NCBI GenBank assembly: GCA_905221605.1
Contig: CAJNDS010000001.1
Location: 1 to 35,024 of the forward strand
From: Symbiodinium natans
Lineage: Eukaryota > Sar > Dinophyceae > Suessiales > Symbiodiniaceae
DNA: 35,024 bases
Direction of reading: 5' to 3'
Shown: positions 1 through 7,816 of the stretch, piece by piece
How the letters are laid out: each line of letters starts with the position of its first letter
Position numbering within the stretch: position 1 is the first letter of the stretch
Notes under the pieces: model-generated
Databases searched by the model: none
Seen by the model: the letters and a program-made list of their open reading frames with translations, nothing else
Told to the model about the DNA's origin: nothing
Translations under genes and position numbers: made by a program

Positions 1-2037
1 CTTGAAAGTCAACTTCCGCCAAGTGCATCCCATGACGATGGGTCTGGCATCCTCATCAAGAGGAATAGTCTTGCCCATGGCATCAACCTTACCGACCCCA
101 ATCAACTCACCGCCCGCCATCCACGCGCGAAGATAATCAGGGGCTCGCCCATCAGCAAGCAACTGCACAAAGTCTCGCAACACCAAGGCAAATGGGGTGT
201 CTTCAGCTCCTCGCAAAAGCTCACGAAGGAGATCAGTTCGAAGACCGTCCGGCCCCGGCCCGGCCCCTTCGGGGAACGATTTGACCGCTTGAAGCAAAGT
301 AGGCAATGGAAGCTCGGCAGGCTGCGGATCTGGGACTCTAGATATCTTATCCGCCTCAGGGCGAACAGGGAACTTAGACATCAACTTGGCCCGCACCTGC
401 TCCGTGTCCAATGCCAAACCAGGAGACAACATACGTTTGGTTGCTTGTGACGCACGACCCAACGCAACTAAGCGTTCAACCTCCTGCGGCGGGCAACCGC
501 CGAGTGAAGCGCGAGGTGCACGTTGAACTCGTGCCGAGGTGGTCGCCGCCGCCTCTGCCCACAAGGCCCCGCGATCGCCCAATTGCCATCGGAGCAAAAG
601 CGCCTTAGTAAACGCATAGGCTTGCTGAGGTCTCTGGCCCCGACGCGACTGCCGCAGCACACACTTCGGAAACATCAGCAAATGAGTCCACGCCTCCTTG
701 CCGTCCGCACTAGTGTCACCGTCTGCTCCGCGCTCGCCCTTGCGCAAAACTGCAGCCAACAAACGACCCAACTCCTCACGAATCAAAGGAATCAAGTTAG
801 ATGGAACATGCTCCTTAGTCCGGATTGGAACACTCCAAATGGCTCGAAAGTCCGGCAACTCTGCATCACCCTGAGCTACCCCATCTCGGCGAACTCGTTC
901 CCAACAACGAGAGTGGACGCCTCCGTGAACCCTGCACGACGCCGACAAGCCGCACACGCGGCATGGCACGAGCTGACGTTGTGAGAACCAAATCAAATCC
1001 GGTCTCCCAGGCAACTCTCCCGACAAATGCAGATCAACATGCGCCCGCAGTGCATCGCCACTCCGCCATGGCGGCCCACCCATATCCCGATGTCGAAAGC
1101 ATCCTGCAATCGGGCAATAATGGGGCCCGACTTTGACGTCCTCCGCAACCGGATGGGGCATAGGTACATCCTGAGCACCCGGATTCGAGACAAGAACATC
1201 TTGGACACACACTCCAAAGAGGTCCGCCAGCATGTCTTCCACGTCGGGGCCTACACCGGCTCCGCCATCCACAGGAGCAGAGACTCTTCCACTTCTCTGG
1301 GACTCACACCCATCAACCTCCATCGGAGAAGACTCAACCATGTTCAGTTGTCGGAATGGTCGAGGTTCAGGGTACGCGGGGAAAGCAAACGCACTCCCAC
1401 AAAGACATAATCTCGCGAATGGGGGCAGACCTACGGTCATCCAAGACATCATGCCTGACGAGAAGTATCTACAAAGCGTAGGCGGCAAATGTTTGTCTCG
1501 ACACCACCCATAGATTCCAAGCAGAAGAACAATCCCGCGAAACCCATCCCGCATACTTCCAATCCAGATTAAAAGAACTCCAAAGTAAACAAACTGCACA
1601 CAACTCCCCAGAGAAAAGGAACCCTCAAGAATCCACTGTAACCCTCCCATATCAAGAACCGCTCTTCCAAATCCTGACGAGCACCTATTTGCTCCCCACG
1701 CCGAGGCGGCACATGAGCGAAGATGATGGAGGTAGAACAATTGCCCAGGCTGAACCCAACTACTTCGAGCGCCCCACAAGTGGACGTGTTGAAGGGGCAT
1801 CCGAGCCCTGAACCTAGTCGCTGGCCAACACCACGGATCGTCATGTTTCCCGCAGCCCCTCACTCCAATCCCAAGACAAAGAAGGCAAACCAATGCGACT
1901 CCATGCCGCCGTCTTCCCCACATGTATCCTGCACGTCTCATCTGTCTCCTACGTCTGCCCGAAAACCAAGCCCAAGCAAGCCGCAGCAAAAGAAGCACTG
2001 CAACAATCCAACCCTGCGGAGGGGGGGGTGGCACCAT
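1..2037 (-). CDS. Retrotransposon ORF, C2H2 finger plus start of reverse transcriptase (partial, runs off window)
   Basis: The minus frame is open without a stop from codon 2037 to the window edge (679 codons). An in-frame TGA lies just upstream at about 2071. Residues 1-230 are hydrophobic or low complexity and may not be coding; a later ATG at 1341 is a realistic start. Around residue 308 there is a C2H2-like finger (YCPIAGC, then LRAHVDLH with H-x3-H), followed by a second Cys/His cluster (CRVCG, CRVHGG). Residues about 580-679 carry the N-terminal signature of a non-LTR reverse transcriptase: SFPEGAGPGPDGLR, then ADGRAPDYLRAWMAGGELIG, then ARPIVMGCTWRKL, which matches the xRPIxxGxxxRRL finger motif of RVT_1 proteins. 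The catalytic YxDD region would lie before position 1. Family knowledge: LINE/R2-like elements pair N-terminal fingers with this RT. The absence of stops suggests a fairly young copy. Confidence in RT identity is high, in the start low. Confidence 0.8.
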   Translation of the reverse strand, partial: MVPPPPPQGWIVAVLLLLRLAWAWFSGRRRRQMRRAGYMWGRRRHGVALVCLLCLGIGVRGCGKHDDPWCWPATRFRARMPLQHVHLWGARSSWVQPGQLFYLHHLRSCAASAWGANRCSSGFGRAVLDMGGLQWILEGSFSLGSCVQFVYFGVLLIWIGSMRDGFRGIVLLLGIYGWCRDKHLPPTLCRYFSSGMMSWMTVGLPPFARLCLCGSAFAFPAYPEPRPFRQLNMVESSPMEVDGCESQRSGRVSAPVDGGAGVGPDVEDMLADLFGVCVQDVLVSNPGAQDVPMPHPVAEDVKVGPHYCPIAGCFRHRDMGGPPWRSGDALRAHVDLHLSGELPGRPDLIWFSQRQLVPCRVCGLSASCRVHGGVHSRCWERVRRDGVAQGDAELPDFRAIWSVPIRTKEHVPSNLIPLIREELGRLLAAVLRKGERGADGDTSADGKEAWTHLLMFPKCVLRQSRRGQRPQQAYAFTKALLLRWQLGDRGALWAEAAATTSARVQRAPRASLGGCPPQEVERLVALGRASQATKRMLSPGLALDTEQVRAKLMSKFPVRPEADKISRVPDPQPAELPLPTLLQAVKSFPEGAGPGPDGLRTDLLRELLRGAEDTPFALVLRDFVQLLADGRAPDYLRAWMAGGELIGVGKVDAMGKTIPLDEDARPIVMGCTWRKLTFK

Positions 2038-2122
2038 TCGCCGCCGGCGCTCCGTCAGCCCCGCCGCTGCTCAGGACACATGCGGCTCCCATGGCTGGAT
2101 GAGGTTTGAAGGTCAAGGCCTA

Positions 2123-2240
2123 TTACCCCTAAACCCTAAAGATCCTGAATCCTAAATCCTAAAGGCCCTGAATTCTAAACCTGAATCCTAAATCCCAAAC
2201 GCCAACCCTAAAGACCCTGAATCCTAAACCCTAAAAGATT
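2123..2240. repeat. Degenerate CCCTAAA telomere-like repeat tract
   Basis: About 118 bases consist almost entirely of variants of CCCTAAA (CCCTAAA, TCCTAAA, CCTGAATCCTAAA, CCCTGAATTCTAAA). This is the Arabidopsis-type telomere heptamer, which dinoflagellates also use, in a decayed interstitial form directly upstream (5') of the retrotransposon ORF. Confidence 0.75.
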
Positions 2241-2512
2241 CCCCCGCAGTCCCCCGCCCCCCCCCCATTCCCCTTACTGGAATTTTCTGGGTCCGCCGCC
2301 ACCCCCCCGTCCTCGCGGGGGAGTCAGATTTTTGGAATTTTCAGGGATCTGAAATCCTCAAAAACCTGACTCCCCCGTAGTGGCCCCCCCCCCCCCGTCC
2401 CCCGACCGAATGCGGGGGAATTTTTAGAGTGTTCAGGGCCTGACATCCCCTCGTCCCCGAAAGCATGGTTTTCTCCCCCGTAATGTCCCCCCCCTATTCC
2501 CTTACTATCAAA
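2240..2512. repeat. Palindromic C/G-rich repeat units, about three degenerate copies
   Basis: The block CTCCCCCGTAxTG followed by a C run recurs near 2240, 2371 and 2474, with spacings of about 130 and 103 bases. Between the runs lie A/T-rich segments around TTCAGGG...CTGA. The best copy, 2316-2377, is nearly palindromic: CGGGGGAGTCAG (2316-2327) and CTGACTCCCCCG (2366-2377) are perfect 12-base inverted repeats, and the inner sequence continues the symmetry (TTTTTGG / CTCAAAAA, TTTCAG / CTGAAA). A second, weaker hairpin of the same design lies at about 2414-2480. Confidence 0.7.
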
Positions 2513-2519
2513 GAAATGA

Positions 2520-2705
2520 TGGAGACAATGGGAGACAAAGAGAGACGAAGGGAGACGAAAGGAGACGAGGAGCGCAACAACCCGGCAAAACCGCACATAT
2601 GAAGGCAGACAAAGCAGATAAAGGGAGACAAAGGAAGATAAAGAGAGATAAAGAGAGACAAAGGGAGACAAAGGCAGATAACGAGAGATAAAGGGAAATA
2701 AGGAG
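2520..2705. repeat. Decamer array, GGGAGACAAA-type
   Basis: Imperfect tandem array with a period of 10 (GGGAGACAAA, GGGAGACGAA, GAGAGATAAA, GGCAGATAAC). A degenerate stretch at 2571-2605 breaks the regularity. Open frames across it on the minus strand translate to LSLFVSLYLP-type repeats and are not taken as genes. Confidence 0.8.
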
Positions 2706-2719
2706 CCCAGGAACGTGGC

Positions 2720-3120
2720 AATATCATCAGAATAGTAGCAATTCTTATATAGATTTTCGTGACCGTTATCAAAATAATTCTTCGTGATTCGTTTAAGTAT
2801 GTGCAAAATCTATGATAGGGATTCAAAAATCATTTATAATATCATTTCTCTCGGATCCTCCTCCATTGATAATCATCATATTGATATTGAATTGAAAAAG
2901 TATGCAAAAACACATATGCAGATATATATATATATAGATAGCTAGATAGATAGATAGATATTTGCATATATTTATTTGTGTATTTCTCTATCTATTGATT
3001 TTGTTCATGTATTCAATTATCTATAAAAATATGTCTCTACAAATATATATGAAAATAGATGTTTCTATAATAAAACAAGATTTTCCCCCTCCCCAATTCC
3101 AATACATAATGGAAATTGAA
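2720..3120. other. AT-rich island with ATAT/GATA microsatellite, no gene seen
   Basis: About 400 bases of clearly lower GC than the surroundings. They include (AT)n at 2919-2934 and (GATA)n at 2935-2960, then ATTT/TATC-rich sequence. I see no coding frame with protein-like content. Confidence 0.6.
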
Positions 3121-3439
3121 GGTCCAAATAATAGCCCTTAGAACCAACAACGATTTTGAGGTCGGGTGGCTGTTCGGCCAGGTGGTTTCTTGGTACTTCT
3201 TGCCTGCCTATCCCGTTGGCGACAGGCAATAACGACTCACGATACAGTGACACAAAGCTCGAGGGCGGGAAGCCAAATGCTGCCAGCTCCCTTGTAGGCT
3301 CACGCGAGCCTGCTGCCTTTCGGCACCAGGCACGTCAAAATATTTGTGCTGCATCTACTTCCTGCGCGACCGCAAAACGGCAAGAGCGGCCAGCGCCACC
3401 CCTATGCCGCCAACCTCAGTTCATCGAGCCAGGAAATCT

Positions 3440-3577
3440 TCAGACATGGTAGCACAGCACCAGTATTAGAAAGGACAGCCCGAGAAATGAGAAAGCGAAG
3501 ATAAACTTCAACCAGACTGCAAGGATTGCGATTGACGCAATAGAGCGCGACGATAGCGAAGATGATGCTCCAGCTTC
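3440..3577 (-). CDS. Candidate terminal exon encoding a hydrophobic C-terminal tail
   Basis: Read on the minus strand, an acceptor GGTCAG is followed at 3577 by 45 codons and a TGA at 3442-3440. The peptide starts EAGASSSLSSRSIASIAI and continues as a long hydrophobic stretch with one Lys, ending LILVLCYHV. A Ser-rich linker followed by a hydrophobic C-terminus is what a tail-anchored protein shows. The cytochrome b5 gene upstream on the same strand lacks its membrane tail in the exons found so far, so this may be its last exon, about 1.1 kb further on. That link is inference: the phase from b5 exon 4 (phase 1 if spliced at 4683) does not fit directly to this phase-0 exon, so at least one exon would be missing in between. 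Confidence 0.35.
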   Translation of the reverse strand, partial: EAGASSSLSSRSIASIAILAVWLKFIFAFSFLGLSFLILVLCYHV

Positions 3578-3750
3578 CTGACCAAAGCTTTTGGGGCACA
3601 TGTTCAATTAAACAAGCCTGTACAACACGTAAGGAACATAATGAAGTCAGCCTCAGGATTTGGAATGCCTTGCTCTTCAGTCCAGCCAGCAGCTCGATGA
3701 TTGGCGACCTGAGGCTGGACACTGCGCTCTCTTGAGCACACCTACCCCCA
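3578..3750. other. Unassigned DNA
   Basis: No recognised gene. On the minus strand the sequence reads into the acceptor of the candidate tail exon and so may be intron. Confidence 0.4.
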
Positions 3751-3756
3751 TTCTTT

Positions 3757-3893
3757 GGGAACGTGTGGGAACGTGAGGGAACGTTTGGGAACGCGTGGGA
3801 ACGTGTGGGAACATGTGGGAACGTGTGGGAACGTTGGGAACGTGTGGGAACGTCTGGGAACGTGTGGGAAAATGTGGGAAAATGTGGGAACGT
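3757..3893. repeat. Decamer array, GGGAACGTGT-type
   Basis: About 14 copies of GGGAACGTGT with variants (GGGAACGTTT, GGGAACATGT, GGGAAAATGT, one 9-base unit). Period 10. The array is open in several frames on both strands (NVGNVWERL on plus, PHVPTRSQTF on minus), which explains the ORFs there; these are not genes. Confidence 0.9.
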
Positions 3894-4028
3894 CGTCTCG
3901 TCCGCAAAACTGTAGATGCACAGGCTTCACAACCTTCCCGCGCAACTCTTTTGCACTGGTCCTGGCTCCTCCTCCGCAACTCTTAGATCGAAACAGAAGT
4001 CATTGTCGGCATGGAAGCACCAACTTCG

Positions 4029-4169
4029 CTATTTTGTCTTTCCAATCTTTGCGGATTCGCCCCAAGACGAAGCACAAACGGTTCTGACAATGGTTCTGAC
4101 CACGTCCTGTGGTACTTCGTCAAAGCAGAGCGCACTTTGGCTTCCACGCCTGTCTCTATCTCCTTCAAG
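4029..4169 (-). CDS. Candidate exon, unknown product
   Basis: After a minus-strand CACTAG at 4175-4170 a frame runs 46 codons to TAG at 4031-4029, with a protein-like segment (ALCFDEVPQDVVRTIV). A second frame over the same bases (KEIETGVEAKVRSALTKY) is also open, so the coding frame cannot be decided. The position between b5 exon 4 and the candidate tail exon would fit a linker exon, but no splice phase was proven. Confidence 0.2.
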   Translation of the reverse strand, partial: LEGDRDRRGSQSALCFDEVPQDVVRTIVRTVCASSWGESAKIGKTK

Positions 4170-4275
4170 CTAGTGACCGCTTTTGAAGGATTCCAGCTCC
4201 ATCCACTTTAAAATTAATGCAATTGATGGTCTACATGAAGATGTTGCTTTTTCCACCACCCACAGCAGACAAGCT

Positions 4276-4308
4276 GCAGGGTGGCACACTGTAGGTTTGC
4301 CACCCTGC
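4276..4308. other. Perfect 11-bp inverted repeat (stem-loop)
   Basis: GCAGGGTGGCA (4276-4286) and TGCCACCCTGC (4298-4308) are exact reverse complements separated by an 11-base loop. The element lies in the stretch that would be intron or 3' sequence of the b5 gene. No run of T follows on either strand that would suggest a polymerase III end. Confidence 0.6.
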
Positions 4309-4644
4309 GCTGGGCGTAGAGCTTAGGACTGAGAATTCCCGCTACCCGCTCCAGAGCATGCAGGGTTTATGGAAGTTGCCACCTTCTACATCCCTGCACG
4401 GCATAACAGCTATGTCAGACAGGTACTGCCACGAGAACAGACGAAATTCCAGCACACACTGGAGCCAGCTTGTCCCATTTTGGAGCCGTTTACTGTCCCA
4501 AAAAGGCAGTCGCATCAGGAATAAAGCCAGGCCTTTGGGATGGGTACGACATAAAGCCAGCTAGAACGAGTGCGAGTGAGCAGCGCAAACGACTAGCCAA
4601 AGGTAGTCTGTGGAAATGCGCAGACAGCGACATGCAAGTGGTGC

Positions 4645-5909
4645 TCAAGGGGAAGCCGAGCTTTCGGCTTGCTGCTCACAGCCTGCCAGCATTCCTTTCA
4701 GGACTATTGCCTCCTCGCTGCGAGCTTGCTCCGAATGCAGGGCATCCTGCACCAGATCTTGAGCATCTCATCTCCAGCAGGATATCTTAGCTGCCAAAAT
4801 ACGAAAAAAATACGGAAAAAACACGAAAAAATACGCAAAAAACACGGAAAAAAACACGGAAAAAACACGCGAAAAACACGGAAAAAACACGACAAAAACA
4901 CAAGCCCCCCCCCCGCCCCCCCCCCCCCCCCCCCCCGCCGACCACCCCCCCCCCGCCGCCCCCTCCGCCCCCCCGCCCCCCCCCCGCCCCCCCCCTTTTC
5001 CTTTGCTTGCATTTTTCTCGTATTGTTCTTGCATTTTTCTTGTATTTTTCTTGTATTTTTTTCTTGTATTGTTCTTGCATTTTTTTGTATATGTCTTGCA
5101 TTTTTTTGTATTTCACCGTTGTTCCTGAATCGCTACTTGTATTTTCTCTTGAATTCATTCTTGTATTTTTCTTGTATTTTTTTTCATTCTGCTGGGGGGT
5201 CAATACTTCCGAGACGCGCTCCTCACAATCTTAGCAAAACCCATACAAACAGCAAGTCCGAGCTGGGTTTTGAGTGAGACGCCCTGCGAAAATCCATACA
5301 AACAGCAGGTCAAAGCTTGGGTGTTCAGCGGGCCAGCCTAGCAAAACCCACAAACAATAGATCACAGCCAAGAAAAAGCGAAGCTCACATGAAAATTCAG
5401 CGTGGCCTCAAACTCTCCTGAAGCATCTTTACCAGCAACATCCTGCAGGAGATGCGCGCCTGGACAGGAATTTGCCACGTGGGGTCTCTTCTAGACATAT
5501 CTGCCAAAAGCAGTTGCATGTGTACTCCGCTTGCAGTTGTCGCCTCCTGGATGATCAGGCATGAATTTGGAAACATCGTAGACCAAACCGTGGATGGCCA
5601 TCCACACATCATCTGCAGTGTCATGTAACAATGTCTTCGCTACGCTCTGCATGCACTGCCCAGAATCAAGCGAATCTGTTTTGCTCTACATCGCCTTCAT
5701 CATGGCCCTCTTTGGTCCCTCCATCCGTTTGAATCTGTTCTTTCTCATCTTTGTGTTGTTGCTTCATGGCAGCTACTATGACTATTAACACAGAACTTAA
5801 CTAACCTCTTTGAATCCGGACTAGCCTGCATGAGAAACCGCATCACCCGCCCACCTCCAGATGCATGCTTTGCCAGCTCCTCCTGAGTCACAATCTTCAT
5901 GTCAGGCAT
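4645..5909 (-). CDS. Cytochrome b5 domain protein, four small exons
   Basis: Small haem-binding electron carrier that usually serves ER desaturases, hydroxylases or reductases. Exons on the minus strand: 5909-5855, 5612-5544, 5459-5407, 4746-4645 (or ending at a GC donor after 4683). Donors are GT (5854), GC (5543) and GC (5406); each intron ends in AG. Joined in frame they give 92 residues: [18 protein letters not shown], then [18 protein letters not shown], then [20 protein letters not shown]. The two haem ligands, His39 in HPGG and His63 in HS, are 24 residues apart, exactly as in classical cytochromes b5. Start: the ATG at 5909 gives a normal-length N-terminus, but the frame stays open upstream to 6164, so more protein or an upstream exon is possible. 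Intron 3 (660 nt) holds the A-tract/poly-C/T-tract block. No membrane tail is present in these exons. Confidence 0.75.
4796..4902. repeat. 11-bp A-tract array (AAAAAACACGG-type)
   Basis: Nine to ten units of five to seven A followed by CACGG, TACGG, TACGC or similar, with a period of 11 (10-12). It is the left flank of a C run and lies in intron 3 of the b5 gene. Confidence 0.85.
4905..4995. repeat. Poly-C tract with scattered G (G-quadruplex/i-motif prone)
   Basis: About 90 bases of nearly pure C, broken by single G and a few A/T. The complementary strand has many G runs and could form quadruplexes. The exact length in the assembly is uncertain because such runs are sequenced poorly. Confidence 0.9.
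4996..5187. repeat. T-tract array (CTTGTATTTTT-type), inverted relative to the A-tract array
   Basis: Repeats of CTTGTATTTTT / CTTGCATTTTT with a period of about 11. The reverse complement (AAAAATACAAG) resembles the A-tract units at 4796-4902, so the two arrays form a loose inverted pair around the poly-C core. Confidence 0.8.
5233..5365. repeat. Three degenerate copies of a roughly 54-bp repeat
   Basis: AGCAAAACCCATACAAACAG recurs at 5233, about 5286 (GCGAAAATCCATACAAACAG) and 5340 (AGCAAAACCCACAAACAATA), each followed by GTC/GATC and further related sequence. Lies within b5 intron 3. Confidence 0.65.
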
Positions 5910-6325
5910 CCAGGCCAGCAAATGTTCAGGCACTGTCTTGAACCCTCGCAGCTGCAACATATACCCCCTCCGAATCGCATGAACTGCAGGCCACTGGCAA
6001 CACATCCGCTGAGAAAGCATGTATCGAAACAATGTGCAGCAAAAAGGCAGGAACACGCGGGTACCGAACTCTTGGCTGCAGCACCAGCAAAGCATGGCAC
6101 CAATCAGTGTTAACAGTGAGATGCATGAGTCTACGATGCTTGCATCTGTCAAACTAGCTGGCATGCAACCAACAGCTCCAAGACAATGCCACTCCTACGC
6201 TTGTCCGGGCCTAAGCTACAAAAGTGCCGAATACGAGAACCCCTGCACCGCATGGGTGCCCTGTTTCTGTGCCAGTTCTGCCGGACAGCAGGACGTCAAG
6301 TTGTAGCATTGCCGCGTTGGCCTGG
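5910..6325. other. Spacer between the b5 gene and the helical-repeat gene
   Basis: The minus frame of b5 exon 1 is open to 6164, with a hydrophobic Cys-rich stretch (ISLLTLIGAMLCWCC) followed by RRGYMLQLRGFKTVPEH. It could be an N-terminal extension or untranslated sequence; nothing decides this. The rest (6165-6325) is the probable 3' untranslated region of the next gene and holds no recognised feature. Confidence 0.4.
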
Positions 6326-7690
6326 CTACCAAGTCCACTTCTGCTTTCTTGCGCTTTTCCGACGGACCTTCTTGACTGTCGGCCGTCGCTGCAAAGATTC
6401 CCTTGTCGACGGCTGCGGCTCGTTGGGCAGAACTGCACCCACCTGTGCCTCCAGCGTGTTTACCTCCAGACCAAGCTTTCGTGAAGCAGCGGCTAGTTTC
6501 AGCAAGTCGAAGACTCCGAGCTCTCCCAAAGCCTCCGACCCCAGAGCAAGCAACATCCTCTTTCGCAAGCCGGGCGGCATGTCGTAATCAACCTTCGCTA
6601 GCGCATGTAAAAGTTTCACAGCATCGCGTGCGACAAACTCATCTTCGGGTCGATCGGCTAACGCACCTAGGACCATGCCAAAAAGCCTCGCAGGGGCAAT
6701 ATGGACCTTTGTGAAAGCATGCACGATGTTGATCAGCGCGGGCGACGCTAAGGTGGCAATACCCGTCACATCACTTCTTGTACTTCTGCAAGCCACAAAC
6801 ATGTCGGCGAGAGTTTCGTATAATCTGGAATCTCTCACCTGAAACTTTCCAAATGCCATGGTGAGTGTCGAAAGCTCATCGATTGTTGCTTTTGTCAAGT
6901 CGCAGCAATGCCTGCTTGTTTCCGGAGGCTCTACCACCAACGTGGGCCTGCGGAGCATCTGCACAGCCCGACCAGTCAACACAGGACAACTTATTCCAGC
7001 TTTTGCAAGCGACGCCAACATCGAACTCATCAAGGATACGTCCAGCAGGTGCAAGTGACGTCGGACTTGCACAGAAAGCAAGTCCAGCAGGGCAGTGTCT
7101 TGGCTTGTGAACTTTGCAAAGCCATACAGTACATCCGAAAGCTCTTCTGGCGTTAGGCAAGCTCGGACATCCTTGTCGCGCAGCCTGCTGGCCAACGTTG
7201 CAAATATTCTTTCATCATGAACCCGCACAACTGCAAAGGCCTTCGCTGCGCATGCACAGTCACTTGCACTTAAGGCACTGGGCTGCCGTCCAAGTGAATT
7301 TCCAATTCCAAGCAGCAACGCAGAAACTTGGCGGTCACCGCGCAACTTGAAGCCAGTGAATGCCCGCAGTAGCCGGCACATCTGCGTCACAGTGAAGAAA
7401 GACAGGTGTTCCAAAGCCACTCTTGCTGCTCCATCAACAAGCTCCGCTCGACAACCTGCGCCGCCAACGTCCAGCGGCAAGCACCCTGCGACATGCATCT
7501 CGGCAAGGGACTGCAATGAGCTAGAGAGACAGTCTGCGGTGGCACGTGACTGCTGTAGAAGTTCGAAAAGAGCTGCTTCCAGAGCTCTGAGAACACGGTC
7601 ATTTCTCAGTCGGAGGTGTGCATGTGCTCGCAGTACCAAAGCAAGGCTTTCCCCATCCACGGTATCATTCTGAGCTGCTGCTATTGTCAT
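6326..7690 (-). CDS. Helical-repeat (HPR/OPR/FAST-type) protein, likely organellar RNA factor
   Basis: Intronless frame of 454 residues. I start it at the ATG at 7690: the frame extends 13 codons further, but only to a TAG at 7732-7730, with no other ATG. About ten repeats of roughly 35-40 residues share a core like hAFaKh.h.d..lh..l: RAHAHLRLRNDRVL, RAFTGFKLRGDRQV, KAFAVVRVHDERIF, YGFAKFTSQDTALL, MAFGKFQVRDSRLY, HAFTKVHIAPARLF, HALAKVDYDMPPGL. This pattern is typical of alveolate heptatricopeptide/octotricopeptide-like alpha-helical repeat proteins that bind organellar RNA. The usual C-terminal RAP domain is absent. Instead the protein ends in a very basic tail (KKVRRKSARKQK). Organelle targeting is inference; no clear presequence is seen, though one could lie in a missed 5' exon. 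The upstream CAGATAG could be a trans-splice acceptor. Confidence 0.85.
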   Translation of the reverse strand: MTIAAAQNDTVDGESLALVLRAHAHLRLRNDRVLRALEAALFELLQQSRATADCLSSSLQSLAEMHVAGCLPLDVGGAGCRAELVDGAARVALEHLSFFTVTQMCRLLRAFTGFKLRGDRQVSALLLGIGNSLGRQPSALSASDCACAAKAFAVVRVHDERIFATLASRLRDKDVRACLTPEELSDVLYGFAKFTSQDTALLDLLSVQVRRHLHLLDVSLMSSMLASLAKAGISCPVLTGRAVQMLRRPTLVVEPPETSRHCCDLTKATIDELSTLTMAFGKFQVRDSRLYETLADMFVACRSTRSDVTGIATLASPALINIVHAFTKVHIAPARLFGMVLGALADRPEDEFVARDAVKLLHALAKVDYDMPPGLRKRMLLALGSEALGELGVFDLLKLAAASRKLGLEVNTLEAQVGAVLPNEPQPSTRESLQRRPTVKKVRRKSARKQKWTW

Positions 7691-7816
7691 GTCACCCAAG
7701 TTGTACCTCAGCGGCTCTGTTTGCTGCAACTATCTGCAACTGAATAGGGGATACTTCTTGAACCATCTTAACACGTCTTAACCAAACTCGTTCACGGAAG
7801 GCCTAGCTGTTTTGCT

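Noticed and set aside
523-1410. Plus-strand ORFs over the retrotransposon region
   Set aside because: Shadows of the minus-strand RT frame, which carries recognisable motifs.
2123-2240. True chromosome end
   Set aside because: Repeats are degenerate, short and interstitial, with coding sequence next to them.
3742-3986. ORFs over the GGGAACGTGT array
   Set aside because: Open only because of the repeat; no plausible protein.
4669-5277. 202-codon plus ORF and several minus ORFs over the A/C/T-tract block
   Set aside because: They translate homopolymers and simple repeats ([16 protein letters not shown]) and conflict with the b5 exon on the other strand.
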